Of a stretch of DNA of 64,000 nt, positions 37,064 through 48,755 are shown piece by piece (the first letter of the stretch is position 1; each line of letters begins with the position of its first letter). This DNA is from Sporothrix humicola (taxonomy: Eukaryota; Ascomycota; Sordariomycetes; Ophiostomatales; Ophiostomataceae): positions 1 to 64,000 of the forward strand of contig WNYE01000069.1 of assembly GCA_021396245.1 (NCBI GenBank). Reading direction: 5' to 3'. The translations under genes were made by a program, and so were the position numbers. The notes below the pieces were generated by a model. The model worked only from the letters and a program-made list of their open reading frames with translations, did not search any database and was not told the origin of the DNA.

Positions 37064-39231
37064 GTGCAGGAGAGCGGGCGTCTCACCTGTTATCGATGCT
37101 TTTCGTTTCTTTTTTATTCTCCTTTCCTACCAGTCCTTCCTGCGCAGTTGTATATCTTGGGTCTTTCTTTTTGGCGTTGATGTACTCAAAATGGGTTTCT
37201 TTTTGATGAATTTTGTTTCTGTTTCCTTGTTGAATGTTAGAGTGATCGCAGTGGGGATATAGCCGTTGGTTCGTGATGCAGATAGTTGCATATAATTTAG
37301 TCTGTGGTGCAAGACAGAATGCAAGAAATGTTGAGCTGGAGAACTGTCAAAACATAAAAAAGGGTCCGTCTGACCGCCCATTCCGTAATTGTGGTACGCC
37401 CGTGGCGGCATCGTGCATATGCACCTGTCCGCTCTTTCCCTGGACCATGAGGCAGGTCCGATCCTATCCATCTGTACGTGCGTCGCAACTCGCCCACGCG
37501 GATGTAGAAGGCACAACGGAGTGACTCTTTCCACGGTTGGAGATATCGGTGTACAGAATGGCAGGCACGACCTGTTCCTTGCATCTGCCCCTGACCTTGC
37601 CCTTTTAGCCACACATATCAGGAGGCAAAGATCACTTCATGAGCTAAGTCGCAACTACGAGTCCTCAGCTCAGTGGTAGGACCGCGGAAGGAAAGAAAAT
37701 GCCTACTGTGTACTCCGTACAGAGGAGAAGAACGAAGACACGTGAGATGTGCACTGTTTTGTCTGTTTGCAATGAAAATGAGTGTGCAGATTTGACTGGC
37801 AGGCACGACCCAGCAGACCGCATCAAAGTGGGAAAGCACAGACCAAGTCCCCGCAAGACCCCAGCACATCAGCTGTAGGCAGCGCTGCAAACACTCACTA
37901 TCCAAATTAAAAGAAAACAAAAATAAAAGCAAATAATCACATTGGACGGAAGGCGCGCTTGTGTCTCCTCCCTTTTACGCATTAACCCGCTCACATGGGA
38001 GACGGCCCTCCGCCCGTGTTCGTAATGAGCAGTAATAAAAGGCTCCCATATTAAAGCATTAAAATCCTCCAAAATTAAACGCAATCGAAACTTCTTCCCC
38101 CGAACACGCACAAACCTGCAGCGGCACCCGGCTCTACGAGATGCAAGAGAGGGATAGAACGAGAGGGGAGAACAAGAACAAGCGCGAATGAAACAGCGGC
38201 AGCCACCTGTCTTGCGTTGCGTGATGTGTTGTCTCGCTGCCTCATCTCCACCTCGCTTTTGCTTCTGATTCCGACTCTTGTTCCTCCCGGCTTCTCTCTT
38301 TTTGCAGCATCCTGAGCCTCTGTCGCTTCCAGTGTCTTGGGGGCTTTTCTTGTTCCATTTCTTGCCTATCCTTGTGTTTCTTTTCGTTTCTTTTGTTTCT
38401 TCGTTCTCACGGCGCTCTTTTCGCCTCGACACCGCCCATCTCGGCTTATCATTTCGCTCCTTTTCTTGACCGTTTTCTTTTCTTTTCCATCCTGTTCGAT
38501 TCTTCTTCGTCTACGACGTACATATCCTCACGTTTCCCCTTTGCCTATCATCTCCAATTTGTTCCAGCAACTGCTTCGACTGAGCTTCTCTTCGGCGCCC
38601 TTCTGTTCTGCTCGTTGCCGATTCTTAGCTCGACTGACCTCCTTTTCGTTTGCTCCGCCTCCCCTCTCCAATTCGCCGACACTTTTCACGCCAACTCTCT
38701 CGACCGCGTCTCACCCAATTGCTGCGCATTCGAACGCGCCGATTACTGCACTTCTGGCTATCGACATCTGAGACGTTCTCCTGACATCCGTTCTTTCTAT
38801 CTCCCCGCGATTCACAGCGGACGCACACACTTACGCCGCGCATATTCCTCTCAACACTCTTCTCTATCACGATTCGCCAGGTGGCTGTTTGGCATTTCCG
38901 ACTCCAATCAAGTCCAAGCACCAGCACACACAAAACTGGGGTTTGTTGTACAACCACGAGCAAATAGGGGCAGAAGGAGGGTATTTTCAGAAAGAGGTGG
39001 CAGAACCGACGCAAGGGGATATTCAGGGACGACTAGTACCGGCCCGTTAGACAAATCGCCCGACGATCATCCCACTACCTGCGTTCGCCGAGCGAACATG
39101 GCGGCACAGAAGTAGACGGACAGGAACCTGCCCATTTCTTCCAACCTTCGACCTTTTTTATGCCGGCCGGTCAGCTAAAAAAAATTGTAAGAAACTTTCA
39201 CCGTCAACAAGATCACGATTACACCTACACA
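37064..39231. other. Spacer and probable CT-rich leader of the GAS2 gene
   Basis: The first kilobase should hold the 3' UTR of the transcription factor. From about 38.25 kb to the next gene the plus strand is strongly C/T-rich, as in long fungal 5' leaders. A 247-codon frame at 38372-39115 is a translation of that DNA and has no domain. TACTCCGTA occurs at 37711 and TACGACGTA at 38512. Confidence 0.55.
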
Positions 39232-42093
39232 ATGAGCGGCTTCCCCATTCTCACGGCGCCGGCGCCGCGCCTTTCAATCCCGAGCCGACAGTACTACCGC
39301 TCCACATCGGGCTCGCCAACGCGCCAACACTTCCAACAGCACGTCGACGACCTTATTTCGCAACTAACACCAGCAACTGCCGTTTCTGCACTACGGTTTC
39401 CCACGGGGCCTTTAAAAGCATGTCTCGACACCGCCACGGCCACAGAACAATCATTCGCCATGCGTGCCGCGCTGGCCGCAAGCAGCATACAAGAATGGCT
39501 TGATGAGCTGATGGAGTGGCCATGGCCCGAGGGCGGGGGCTCAGGCGGCTTTGAGGAGCCTGTGCACAAGCGTGGGAAGCTGTTCGCATCTACATCGCCA
39601 ACATCTTCTCCGCCTGTTGCACGCCCGTTTTCACCCTCGTCGCCCATCACTCCAGAGAGACAGGTGCTTCGCACAGCAAGCCGGGCGTCGGATATCGACC
39701 CCGAACGGTCTTGGATGGGCAGCCTGCGGACCGAGGATGTGACCTCATATGGCCGCCGAATCGTCGAGATTGGTCACGAGATTGATGATCTTGAAGTTGA
39801 AGATATGAAGCAGCACGTGCTGCACCACCACATCTTCCCATTGTCACCACCTGGCACGCCTCCCATTGGCTCACGGGCACGCTCTTCGTCCATATCAACT
39901 GCTAATTTGGTAAAGATGGACGACCTATCAGCTGTTGTTACTGCCATTGTCCTCCAGACGCTTCCATTACTTTCAAAGCTAGTACGATTACTGGATGTAT
40001 GGCGGATACGCTTACTCGTCTTGAAGAAAATACCGTCTTTCTTAGAATCACTCGCGGCGGCCGAGGTCGCTATACAGTCGGCCTGGAACGCCGTCTACCC
40101 CGGCAGTAAGGATGGCAGTCCAAGCCAGCATATGAGCAGTACCGATGGTCCGATTTTGCGACGGGAGGAATTTGCTATTATGAAATCCGTTGTAGAGAGT
40201 AAAGTTTCAAAAGCGGCTCGAACAACGGATTTTATGCTGGATACTTTGGATGGCTGGGAGGATACGATCCCCGAGCAGTGGATTGACCGCATCGACGCGG
40301 CCGAACGCGACTACGGCGAATGGGTTGCTTTATGTGAGCGCAAGATCCGGGAGAGCGACTGGAAGAGAGTTACAGTCAATCGGCCCGCCCTCTCACCGCC
40401 TCTACCGATCCGCGACACAGTTCCTGCCGCCGCCTCTCCAAAAGCGCAGCGCGAGGTCTCTGAGAAACTGAGCAGCAAGCAGCCACTCAATGAGCGGCCT
40501 AGAACGCCAGATGAGGCAGCTTCAAACACCAGAAATGTGTTCCCAATCTTGCCACGCACGCCTCCCCGGGCATTGTCTACACAAAGCTCATTGGAGTCAC
40601 TGCGATCTGAGCCGGAGCTCCCTTCATTCCATGTTGCAAGGCCACACGGCGAGGACGACGCAGAACTTGACTCGCCGTCGGCCTCGGTGATCCATGTGCC
40701 TTCAGATGCTCTGCTCCCGAGTGACACGGACTTTGCCAGTGATGGCCCTGTTCCCCGAAGCTACCCTGACAATCTTGCTGAGGGTATCCCAGATCTCGCC
40801 GAGACGTCTGAGATGGCTGAAACCGAAGACCTCGAGGAACTGACGACAGCAGACGCCAGCCCTTCGAGCTCCCCGCCGGATTTCAGGGCCAGCATGCGGT
40901 CCACCGTTACGTTCAATGACATGCCTACTGTGGCCGAAATTCCCGGCGAAGAAAGCCCGACAGGTCCCAAAACACCTGTTGACTCATCGTTTGTGTTCGA
41001 TGATATCGTCAATGACGACGCAGACCTACCCCAGGAGATGCCATCGTATATGGACAGCCCGGGCAGTCTCGCCAGTCCCGCCAGCATCAGCAGCCGGCGG
41101 ATGAGCGTCAGCAGCGAGGATGACCAGCTCCAGCAGCAAATCAGCGAGATCCTGGAATCGATTCCTGCCAAGATTCACCTTGCCTCGCAGCCATCGCCAT
41201 CGTTTAGCCACCTCAACCCGCCTGACTTCAAGCTGCCACGGAAGCCAAAAACAGCGACAGACAATACCCGAAGCTTGTCCAGCATGTCTTCTCGGTCGAT
41301 GACGCCGTCTTTCCTGCTTGCCCCCGCTTACTCAAGAAACCCGCGACCGCGCCAACAAAAGGGTAACCAAGAGATCAAGCTGTACCACTTGTCGCGGTCA
41401 ACGGGCGAGGCACCCATCAAGCTATTCATCCGTCTCGTCGGCGAGAACGGCGAGCGTGTCATGGTGCGTGTGGGCGGCGGCTGGGCGGATCTGACTGAGT
41501 ATCTCAAGGAATATGCCAGCCATCACAGCCGGCGCTCAAAGAGCGGCGGCGAGAGCAAGATCGAGATCCGCGACTTGCCGCTGTCGTCATCGGTGGCGGC
41601 TTCCTTGAACAGTCGCGTTGGTTCTAGTCCGCCGAGCCGACCTGGCTCGGCACTCGACTCTCCGGCTGCAGCGATGGCTCCACTCAATATCCGCAAGACA
41701 CGGCGAGCCACCCCGGCGTCCCTAGGCGACGACAGCATTGGCAGCATCGGCATCGGTAACGAAAGCGTCCTCGGCAAAAACCCACGAACACCATTGGCGT
41801 CAATGTCCAAGCCGGCCACTGACACGCCGCCTTCGGATGTTTCTACTCGATCGCGGTCTAGCTCACGGCTGAGTTGGACAGAGGAAGACAGCTCACTGGG
41901 CATGTCCGGACCGCGGGCGAAGAACATTGAGATGAGCGAGGAGAGCAAGGCCTGGGTCGAGAGCGTCAAAGAACGCGTGCGCATTGCAAGTGGCGAGCGC
42001 CGGGTTTCGGACCAGCTCGAGGGCAAGTTCGGGGAGATAGGCAAGGTTGGCGGGACCAAGCGATTGTTCCGGAAGGGGCCCACAGGGAAGTGA
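39232..42093 (+). CDS. GAS2/GAR-domain cytoskeletal protein
   Basis: An intronless frame of 953 aa from the ATG at 39232 (MSGFPILTAP; A at -3). An in-frame ATG at 39160 would add 24 residues but follows a T run and is less likely. The N-terminal half is helical: IQEWLDELMEWPWP, then IVLQTLPLLSKLVRLLDVWRIRLLVLKKIPSFLE, then DTLDGWEDTIPEQWIDRIDAAERDYGEW. It resembles fungal proteins with a spectrin-like or Kar9-like region. The middle is long, Ser/Pro/Asp/Glu-rich and disordered, with many SP and TP sites. A GAS2 (GAR) domain lies at about residues 715-765: IKLFIRLVGENGERVMVRVGGGWADL, then TEYLKEYASHH. GAR domains bind microtubules in animal Gas2 and spectraplakins, so microtubule or actin linkage is likely. 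The partner and process are not known from sequence. The Ser-rich tail ends KRLFRKGPTGK. Confidence 0.9.
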   Translation: MSGFPILTAPAPRLSIPSRQYYRSTSGSPTRQHFQQHVDDLISQLTPATAVSALRFPTGPLKACLDTATATEQSFAMRAALAASSIQEWLDELMEWPWPEGGGSGGFEEPVHKRGKLFASTSPTSSPPVARPFSPSSPITPERQVLRTASRASDIDPERSWMGSLRTEDVTSYGRRIVEIGHEIDDLEVEDMKQHVLHHHIFPLSPPGTPPIGSRARSSSISTANLVKMDDLSAVVTAIVLQTLPLLSKLVRLLDVWRIRLLVLKKIPSFLESLAAAEVAIQSAWNAVYPGSKDGSPSQHMSSTDGPILRREEFAIMKSVVESKVSKAARTTDFMLDTLDGWEDTIPEQWIDRIDAAERDYGEWVALCERKIRESDWKRVTVNRPALSPPLPIRDTVPAAASPKAQREVSEKLSSKQPLNERPRTPDEAASNTRNVFPILPRTPPRALSTQSSLESLRSEPELPSFHVARPHGEDDAELDSPSASVIHVPSDALLPSDTDFASDGPVPRSYPDNLAEGIPDLAETSEMAETEDLEELTTADASPSSSPPDFRASMRSTVTFNDMPTVAEIPGEESPTGPKTPVDSSFVFDDIVNDDADLPQEMPSYMDSPGSLASPASISSRRMSVSSEDDQLQQQISEILESIPAKIHLASQPSPSFSHLNPPDFKLPRKPKTATDNTRSLSSMSSRSMTPSFLLAPAYSRNPRPRQQKGNQEIKLYHLSRSTGEAPIKLFIRLVGENGERVMVRVGGGWADLTEYLKEYASHHSRRSKSGGESKIEIRDLPLSSSVAASLNSRVGSSPPSRPGSALDSPAAAMAPLNIRKTRRATPASLGDDSIGSIGIGNESVLGKNPRTPLASMSKPATDTPPSDVSTRSRSSSRLSWTEEDSSLGMSGPRAKNIEMSEESKAWVESVKERVRIASGERRVSDQLEGKFGEIGKVGGTKRLFRKGPTGK

Positions 42094-45000
42094 GTCGGAG
42101 CGATATGCGACGTGTAGTTGCGAAGCGCCCACAGCCTTCAGCCTACAGCAAGCATTGCCGGCGCCGTCTCCCCGGGGCGGCCCCGTTGCCCACTTTTTAT
42201 TTTCCAAAATTTTGGCATGACTGCGAATCTCCCAATGGGAAGCGCAGGCTGGGTGTTTACTATTGTGGGAATCGGCATTAGACCTCCGGTGTGAGGATTT
42301 TACACCGTTTGATTTCACATCAACATGGCAACATACATACTACACAGTACACAGTTTTCTTTTCCTCTTTTCGTTATTTGCTTGTCTTTATTTTATTCCC
42401 CCCTCATTACCGTTTGTACCACATTTTCTTTTGTCCCCTAAAAATACCCCAATTTTCATATTTGTTGACTGCTTGTATGTCGTCCCTTACCTATCTTGTT
42501 ATTTGGAGCCACATGAGACTGTCTAATAGAGCCTTGCATCACAATTCATATTCTGTTTTCTCTCCATTTTGATACCCGACCTGACAAGCCAACAGTGATG
42601 TACGGAGCAGTGTCGCGTCATTGTCCGCACCGGCTGCTCGCGTTTCTCAGATCATGGCCAAGAGATGAGGAGAAACGCACAAGATCTGCCATATTCTTCA
42701 CCTTGGTATTGACTTTGCGAACCCCCGAAGGGCCAAGCGCCACAGCAACTCTCCGAATTGCGAGCAAGTCCGAGACACCAGCAATGTCCAGTGACGTTCC
42801 TGTAACCCGCAGCCTTGTAAGGCGCGAGACGTCATGTTTATTAGCTTGAATTTCATGACGGTCTTTCGTGATGTTTGTTTACATCAAAGTGAGGGGAAGC
42901 GACGCAGCGGCGAAAGCAGACAATGGCGCATCCTCCGGTAGGCCGGTATCACCGGGGCTCCGGCGGTCTTTGTGCATTGTCAGTCACTGTGTGTTGACCT
43001 GTCCTCCCCCTCAAGCCTTCTACGCAAGGCGACGCGAGACTCCGAGACCACCGAGAGCGTGGAGGTCCTGTTTGACAAGGCTGTATTTTGGCCACTGTGC
43101 CATATTCTGTCCTTTTCTTGCCCTCCTATCAAGCAATACCGCCCTGCGGGGCGTGACGCCTCTTGTCAAATTGTGGCACGTTCCTCTCAGTGAGCGAATT
43201 TTTCTTTCTCAATGCGGTCGATAAACTCCGTTGACTTTTGAGACTCGACTTCCCCACTCACTGCCGCCCATTTGAATCTGAATGTCAACCATCGAGAGTC
43301 AGAACATGAGATTTAGAAAAACATATCAAAGTCCTAGCTCGGGCGTCTCCGTCTCCCGAATCAGCCCCCGTGTTGAGCCCCGTTCCGCATATCGCAATAC
43401 CGTGCGTCGCACACCGGCGAGATCGGAACACAGCTGCCATTGCCACGTACTTACTCCTCACGGCCCCCTGTTTGGCTCGACTTGCTCCAATTGCAGCTTC
43501 CTCTTTTGTCTCCCCGGGCAATCGTGCTGCCCCAACAAAATCAAAGGTATTACGAAACGGCCATTCACCCCCGTCCTCTAGCTCCCTGTCTCTTTACTTT
43601 TTGCCCTGCGCGTGGCATGGACCACCAAACGGATAAAGCACCTGAGCAGATGCCTTGTTGGGATGTGAGGAGGGAAATATGGGGAGTCGGGGTATGGAGT
43701 AAGACATGTCATGACGATTGGCGATTGACTATTGGCAGAAAATCACATCACAAAAGGAAAGAAAATATATGCATAGTAAAATAGACGAGACAGGGTACGG
43801 CACGGTATCTGGTCGACGAGGGGTGTAACGTCAAGACAACATGAGACGGCAGGCAAACTACAATGCTTCTTTGAGGGCCTGCACCACTTTTGCACACCGT
43901 ATAATGTACTTTCGCTGGTGACCTTCCAGCTTTTCAGATGTCTCGGTGTCGGATCGTACGGGAGGTTATCCAGTTTTGCAATCTCGTGAACGACGGATAC
44001 AAGCACAATCTGTAATACCCCAGAGGCGGCACTGACCACCGACCACAAAATTTAAAAAGGGGGGAACAGAAAAGTCCTACGGCCACGATACTGCCTGGCG
44101 CTTACCCCAGACTTTTTTGTATCTCCTTTTGGGAGGTTGCGAGGCCGGGAAGACCAGGCAGAGAAAAGTCGGGGAAAAGAGGGGATATGAGAGCGGAGGT
44201 GGACCAAGGCAAGGGTGGTGAGAGATTTGAAGGAAGAAGAAAAGAGGAGAAGAAGGAACCGAAATTCCTTGAAAAATCAAAGAACATTGAAAAGGAAAAG
44301 CGGTGATCGAAAAAACGAAAAGGTGAGGGGGCATGCCCGTCATCGAATTTCAAAAAAGCATATGACTCTTTTTCTGTCCTCATCTTTTCGTTCGGTCTAC
44401 TTCCCGAGGTGCATCCCTTGTACGTCGATGCAGGACTCTTAGGCTGCGAGCCTGTGTCTTAGTTTGTCAGTCCATGTACGCCGTCTTTTTTTATCCATTC
44501 GTGCTTGTCTGAATCACAAACTGGAGAAGGGAAGGAGGCGGAGGAGACTAGAGAGGAAAAAGACCATCTCCTCTTCTCTCCTCTAGGTCCTTTTTCGTGA
44601 TTCTCCGGTCGCCCAATCCACTGCCCCCTTTTCTCCAACTTTTTTCCTTCTATTTTTCTGGCACGCCTGACAGGGGGGCGAGCGACCCCAATACCTCCTC
44701 TTCCGGTATTTGCCTTGACTCACTTGAAGCCAAACAGGGGGGCTTTGCTGCGGGGATCCTAAAAAGAAAAGAAAAAAGGGCAAACGTCAAAAGCAGTCAA
44801 GTGATGTTCAAAAATGCAATTCGAATTGAAAATTTTCGTCAATTGAGTGCCGTTGAACCATGGAATTGCATTTTGCGGAGTGTCTTGCTTTCTCCAACTG
44901 GCCATTTTCATTACTTCATACCGCCTCAGCCAGGGGTGTGCCACCATGGAGGCGCTCCATGGGTGCTCTGTTTTTTGTTCATTATTATGCCCCTGTTCTT

Positions 45001-48000
45001 TTGTCTTTCTGGGGAAGAGTTGGAGGAGTCTTGACGAGAGAGCTAAATGTGATCAACGTCAGAAACTGGTAATACTTGCAGCGCTTGGCTTTTGAGCTTC
45101 GTGTCTTGTTCTCCGATTTATTTTCGGTACTTTATGACTTTTGTTCCTGCAGTTGGCTTTTTGTCAAGGTAGTCTCGCTTGCGATCTTGGTCGTGAGTCA
45201 AGATACGTGAGAAAAGGGAGGAACAAAAGTTAGAGAAGGGAGAGCCGAAAGAATGAAGATGCTGTAAATTGCAACAGCTCGAGAAGCCGGGCCAAAAACC
45301 CGAGGCTCGCACAGACGGCGTAAAAATCCGGAGGTGAAAAAAAGAAGAAAAAAACGAAGAAAGCGAGATGTGGCCGTGCAAGGTGATAGGACTCGAGCTT
45401 CAAGATAGCTAGCACTTGCAAAGTAGCAAATCCGTGTTAGTGGCTTGCGTTGCAGACGAAAACAAACGGACAAAGAAAGGGGGCAAGCAGCTATTACGTT
45501 ACAGCAAGGGGATGCATACCCCAAGAAGGCGAAAATAAACAACATCAATGCACAACCGAAGGCGGTATTGGACAATGTCCAGCGACCTGTGACTTGCAAG
45601 CTCCTTCGCTTGTTCTCTATTCGTCTTGTGTGGGGAAATGGGCGCTGCTCATATGATGGGGAATTTCTGGATAACTGGGGACGAGCCCGGGCCAGTGTTT
45701 GTTTTCTTGAGCTTCTTGGGACGTCTTTCTCCACCCAATCTGAACCGACGAAGATACAAGTCAGAGAAAATGGGGTAACGACGAGCAAGACAGGAGAGGG
45801 GAAGAGCCACGAGAGAGAGAAAAGACCCAGTCTGGACTTGGCCTTTTTTTTCTTCAGGTCAAAGTCGAAGCTGATGACACACATGCCCCGATTTCTTCCC
45901 TTCCTCGTCCCCAGATTTTTTGTTTTCGGCCGGCATGGCTAGTCTCTTCTCGGCCTGGGCTGGCACATTGTTGAGGACGAGAATGAGAACCGTACGAAAA
46001 TAGACAGACTGACAGGCCCCAAGACGAAACAAGCTACGGCGCTTCTTCAATCACTTGGCTTGGTTTGCACAAGGAAACACGGTCCGAGGGCGTCCTGGCC
46101 ACAAAGTCTCGGGAACCTCGATGCACGCCACGGAGTACTTCGGCATTGTACGGCTACGGCGTAGAGCGCGTAAGTAGACGGAGAACCGTGCCCGGGTTTC
46201 TTGTACCGGACGATGGCGAACAAATTGATAATGGCAAAAGCAGGTGGTGGCGGAGTAGCCTCTTGATTTTCGTCCATTCCCTTTTTGTTTTTTCGTGTTT
46301 TGCATTTTCGTGCCTAATCTTGTGATGCAGCTCGATCTTGATCTTGATTTTGTTATTTTATTTCTCGCAACCTAGTGCATTCTGTTCGAAGCTTCCTTCA
46401 TCCTTCGTGATCTTGGGATCTTGAATTCCTGAACTCCCGACCCCTCTTCTTTCATCCCTGGTCATGAATGGTATCTCTCCGTAATCTTCCCCCGTTTCCC
46501 CGTGTTTTAGCCCGGGCGACTATCCCGTGGGCCGAAAAGGCTTAGCCGGCCGCGGGATTGACACCTTTTTCGTTCACGAAACTGCACGACACAGACGCGT
46601 GCCATGATGCATGTGGCCAGGGAGCCAGGCTGACGCAATGGCGGGACTGATAGACGATAACCTAAATTGTTCGGAAGAGAATCAAAAGGTGGATAAGAAA
46701 AATTAAAGAAGTCAAGCCAGGAGTAAACAAAAAGGAACGATAATAGGCAATCAAGGAAAACGATATCTCGACCTTCTCTCTTTTCCTCGGGCACTATTTT
46801 ACGGAAACTGTCTAAACAGCCTGGACTAGCAGGAATTGGGATAGCCGGGGCTCGGCTTCCTTGTGGCATCATCTCATGACGGCGTCTGACTCGATTTTCG
46901 TCTTTTTTCGTCAACGCAGGTGTCAAGACCTGCGGTTGTACAATTAGCTTTCTGCAGAGTTGTCTAGATCTCGACATCTGAAAGGGGAAGGGGGAAAGTG
47001 GAACGACTCCGAGATGGGCGGATGGTACCTGACAAGAGGAACGTACCTCAAGAATCTCGAAATCCATACACCTCCGTACGTTCAGCATGATCTCGGGTGA
47101 AGCACAGGGCCAGGACTAAGTAAGGCCAGGGGCGTGTGGATGGACCCCAGGCAACGAAAACAAAGGCTGTCAAAATACGGGGATGTCTGGGCCTGAATAG
47201 GCTTGAGATGGCCCTGGCTGGCCCTTTGTGACAACTCGTGACTATTATTGATTTTTGAATGCCCAGATATCGATAACAATGCCCCATGATATTCAAAAAA
47301 AATACGGAGGAGTTTTCCGAACATATGGGAGATGCCATGTGTATGACATCCGCAGTATCATATGACACTCCGCGGTTAACTAAACATGCTGGACATGCTG
47401 CCAAGGTTGGTATTCGTGCACACATGAGTCTTGTTGATGTCGTAGGGACGGGGACTCCCTGTCTGTCTGTCCCTTCTCTGTTTTATTTCTCCCTGACGAA
47501 GCTTCCAGATGTTGTTCGGTCTCGATGCAGACCATTCCTCATTTGCCCGGCTTCTGATCCAACACCCGAATCGAGGACATCATACACAAGACGTACGGGG
47601 AATTATTTGCAAATATTGAGGAGTATTCGACAAGTGTGGGGAAACGTCTGGAAGATGAAATTTATGGCAAGGAAAATCAAATACGTTCTTTGTTGACATG
47701 CTGTTGTCAAAAATAAGGAAAAGGAAAAGCATTTTTCCTCAACACAGAACAAAGCCTCGAGACGTGGGCAGTATGGGCAATTCCGGAGCAAATATCGTGC
47801 TCCAACCCTTGTCAGTCGCAAAGTAACTGTGGAGTTGTGGACACGTAAAATTGCACCTATTGCCGTCCACAGGTACTTTGTACCTGCGACTTACACCAAT
47901 TCACACCGCAAATACACCAGAACCACCAAAACGAATCTCCAAAAGACCAAAAGACGGCATTGCAGCGGGAGCATCGAGAACCTCTGAGGCGATCATCACA

Positions 48001-48689
48001 CGTAAAACATGGCCTTTCTTTTTTGCTCTACCATTTTTTCTTTTTTTTTCTTTTTTCGATCTCTTTGCAAAACACGGCTTGCCTGCCGCCGGCACCTGTC
48101 GATCACCGTGCATTTGCCCGTCTTCATGACTACGAATACACCAGACTCCATGCTTTTTTTTTTATGGCTTCTGGATACGCATTTTTTTTTCTCTCTTCCC
48201 GCCCTTCTTCTTTCCTCTCGATGTCCATGTCTATCCACTCTCGTCCACTCGTTTGGGTTAGTTCGGCCACATGTCTTCATGATATGCTTCCCGTATTCTT
48301 CCTAGCTGTTTGCAAAACATGGGGCACTGGCATAAATGTCGGAAGCACAAGGAGGGAGGATGTAAGTGAATTTTTGTCCAGGCCGATTTGATCGCACAGC
48401 GTCAAGGACTTGGATACGTGAGACACCCGTTAGACAGACGTTTGGGGTATTTTTCGCGTTTTGTGTTGCATTTGACGTTGAGACGCTGGGATGAAAAAGG
48501 AAACAGAAAAAGGGAAAGATAAGGGATGAAAAGAAGGACAAAAAAGATAGAAACGTATGAAAGGGTATCTTGAAATGCCAATGTGAAAACACAAGGCACA
48601 AGGGACGAAACGGAACATGGTCCGGGGAACGCATGCATGTCGTCTTGTCACGCGTCTCACCGACCCTTACCCCGTGTACTTGTATTCTT

Positions 48690-48755
48690 TTCTTCTTTTT
48701 TTCTCTCTTTTTTTCTCTCTTTTTTTCTATTCTTCTTTCCTTTCTTTTATTGGTT
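48690..48755. repeat. T/C-rich tandem array
   Basis: Repeats of a TCTCTCTTTTTTT-type unit (about 12-13 bp) in a pyrimidine-rich block. Boundaries are approximate. Confidence 0.7.

Noticed and set aside
37658..37690. tRNA-like string CTCAGCTCAGTGGTAGGACCGCGG
   Set aside because: It resembles a tRNA D-arm, but no closing D-stem, anticodon arm or GGTTCGANNCC T-arm follows, so it is not a tRNA gene; at most a fragment.
38372..39115. 247-aa plus-strand frame before the GAS2 gene
   Set aside because: The Phe/Ser/Leu/Arg-rich translation reflects a CT-rich 5' leader, with no family resemblance.
39160..39231. Upstream ATG adding 24 residues to the GAS2-domain protein
   Set aside because: The ATG follows a T run with no purine at -3, whereas 39232 has a CACAATGAGC context and begins the likely conserved N-terminus.
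46507..47088. 193-aa minus-strand frame
   Set aside because: No domain, no coherent exon neighbours and spacer-like composition; likely chance.
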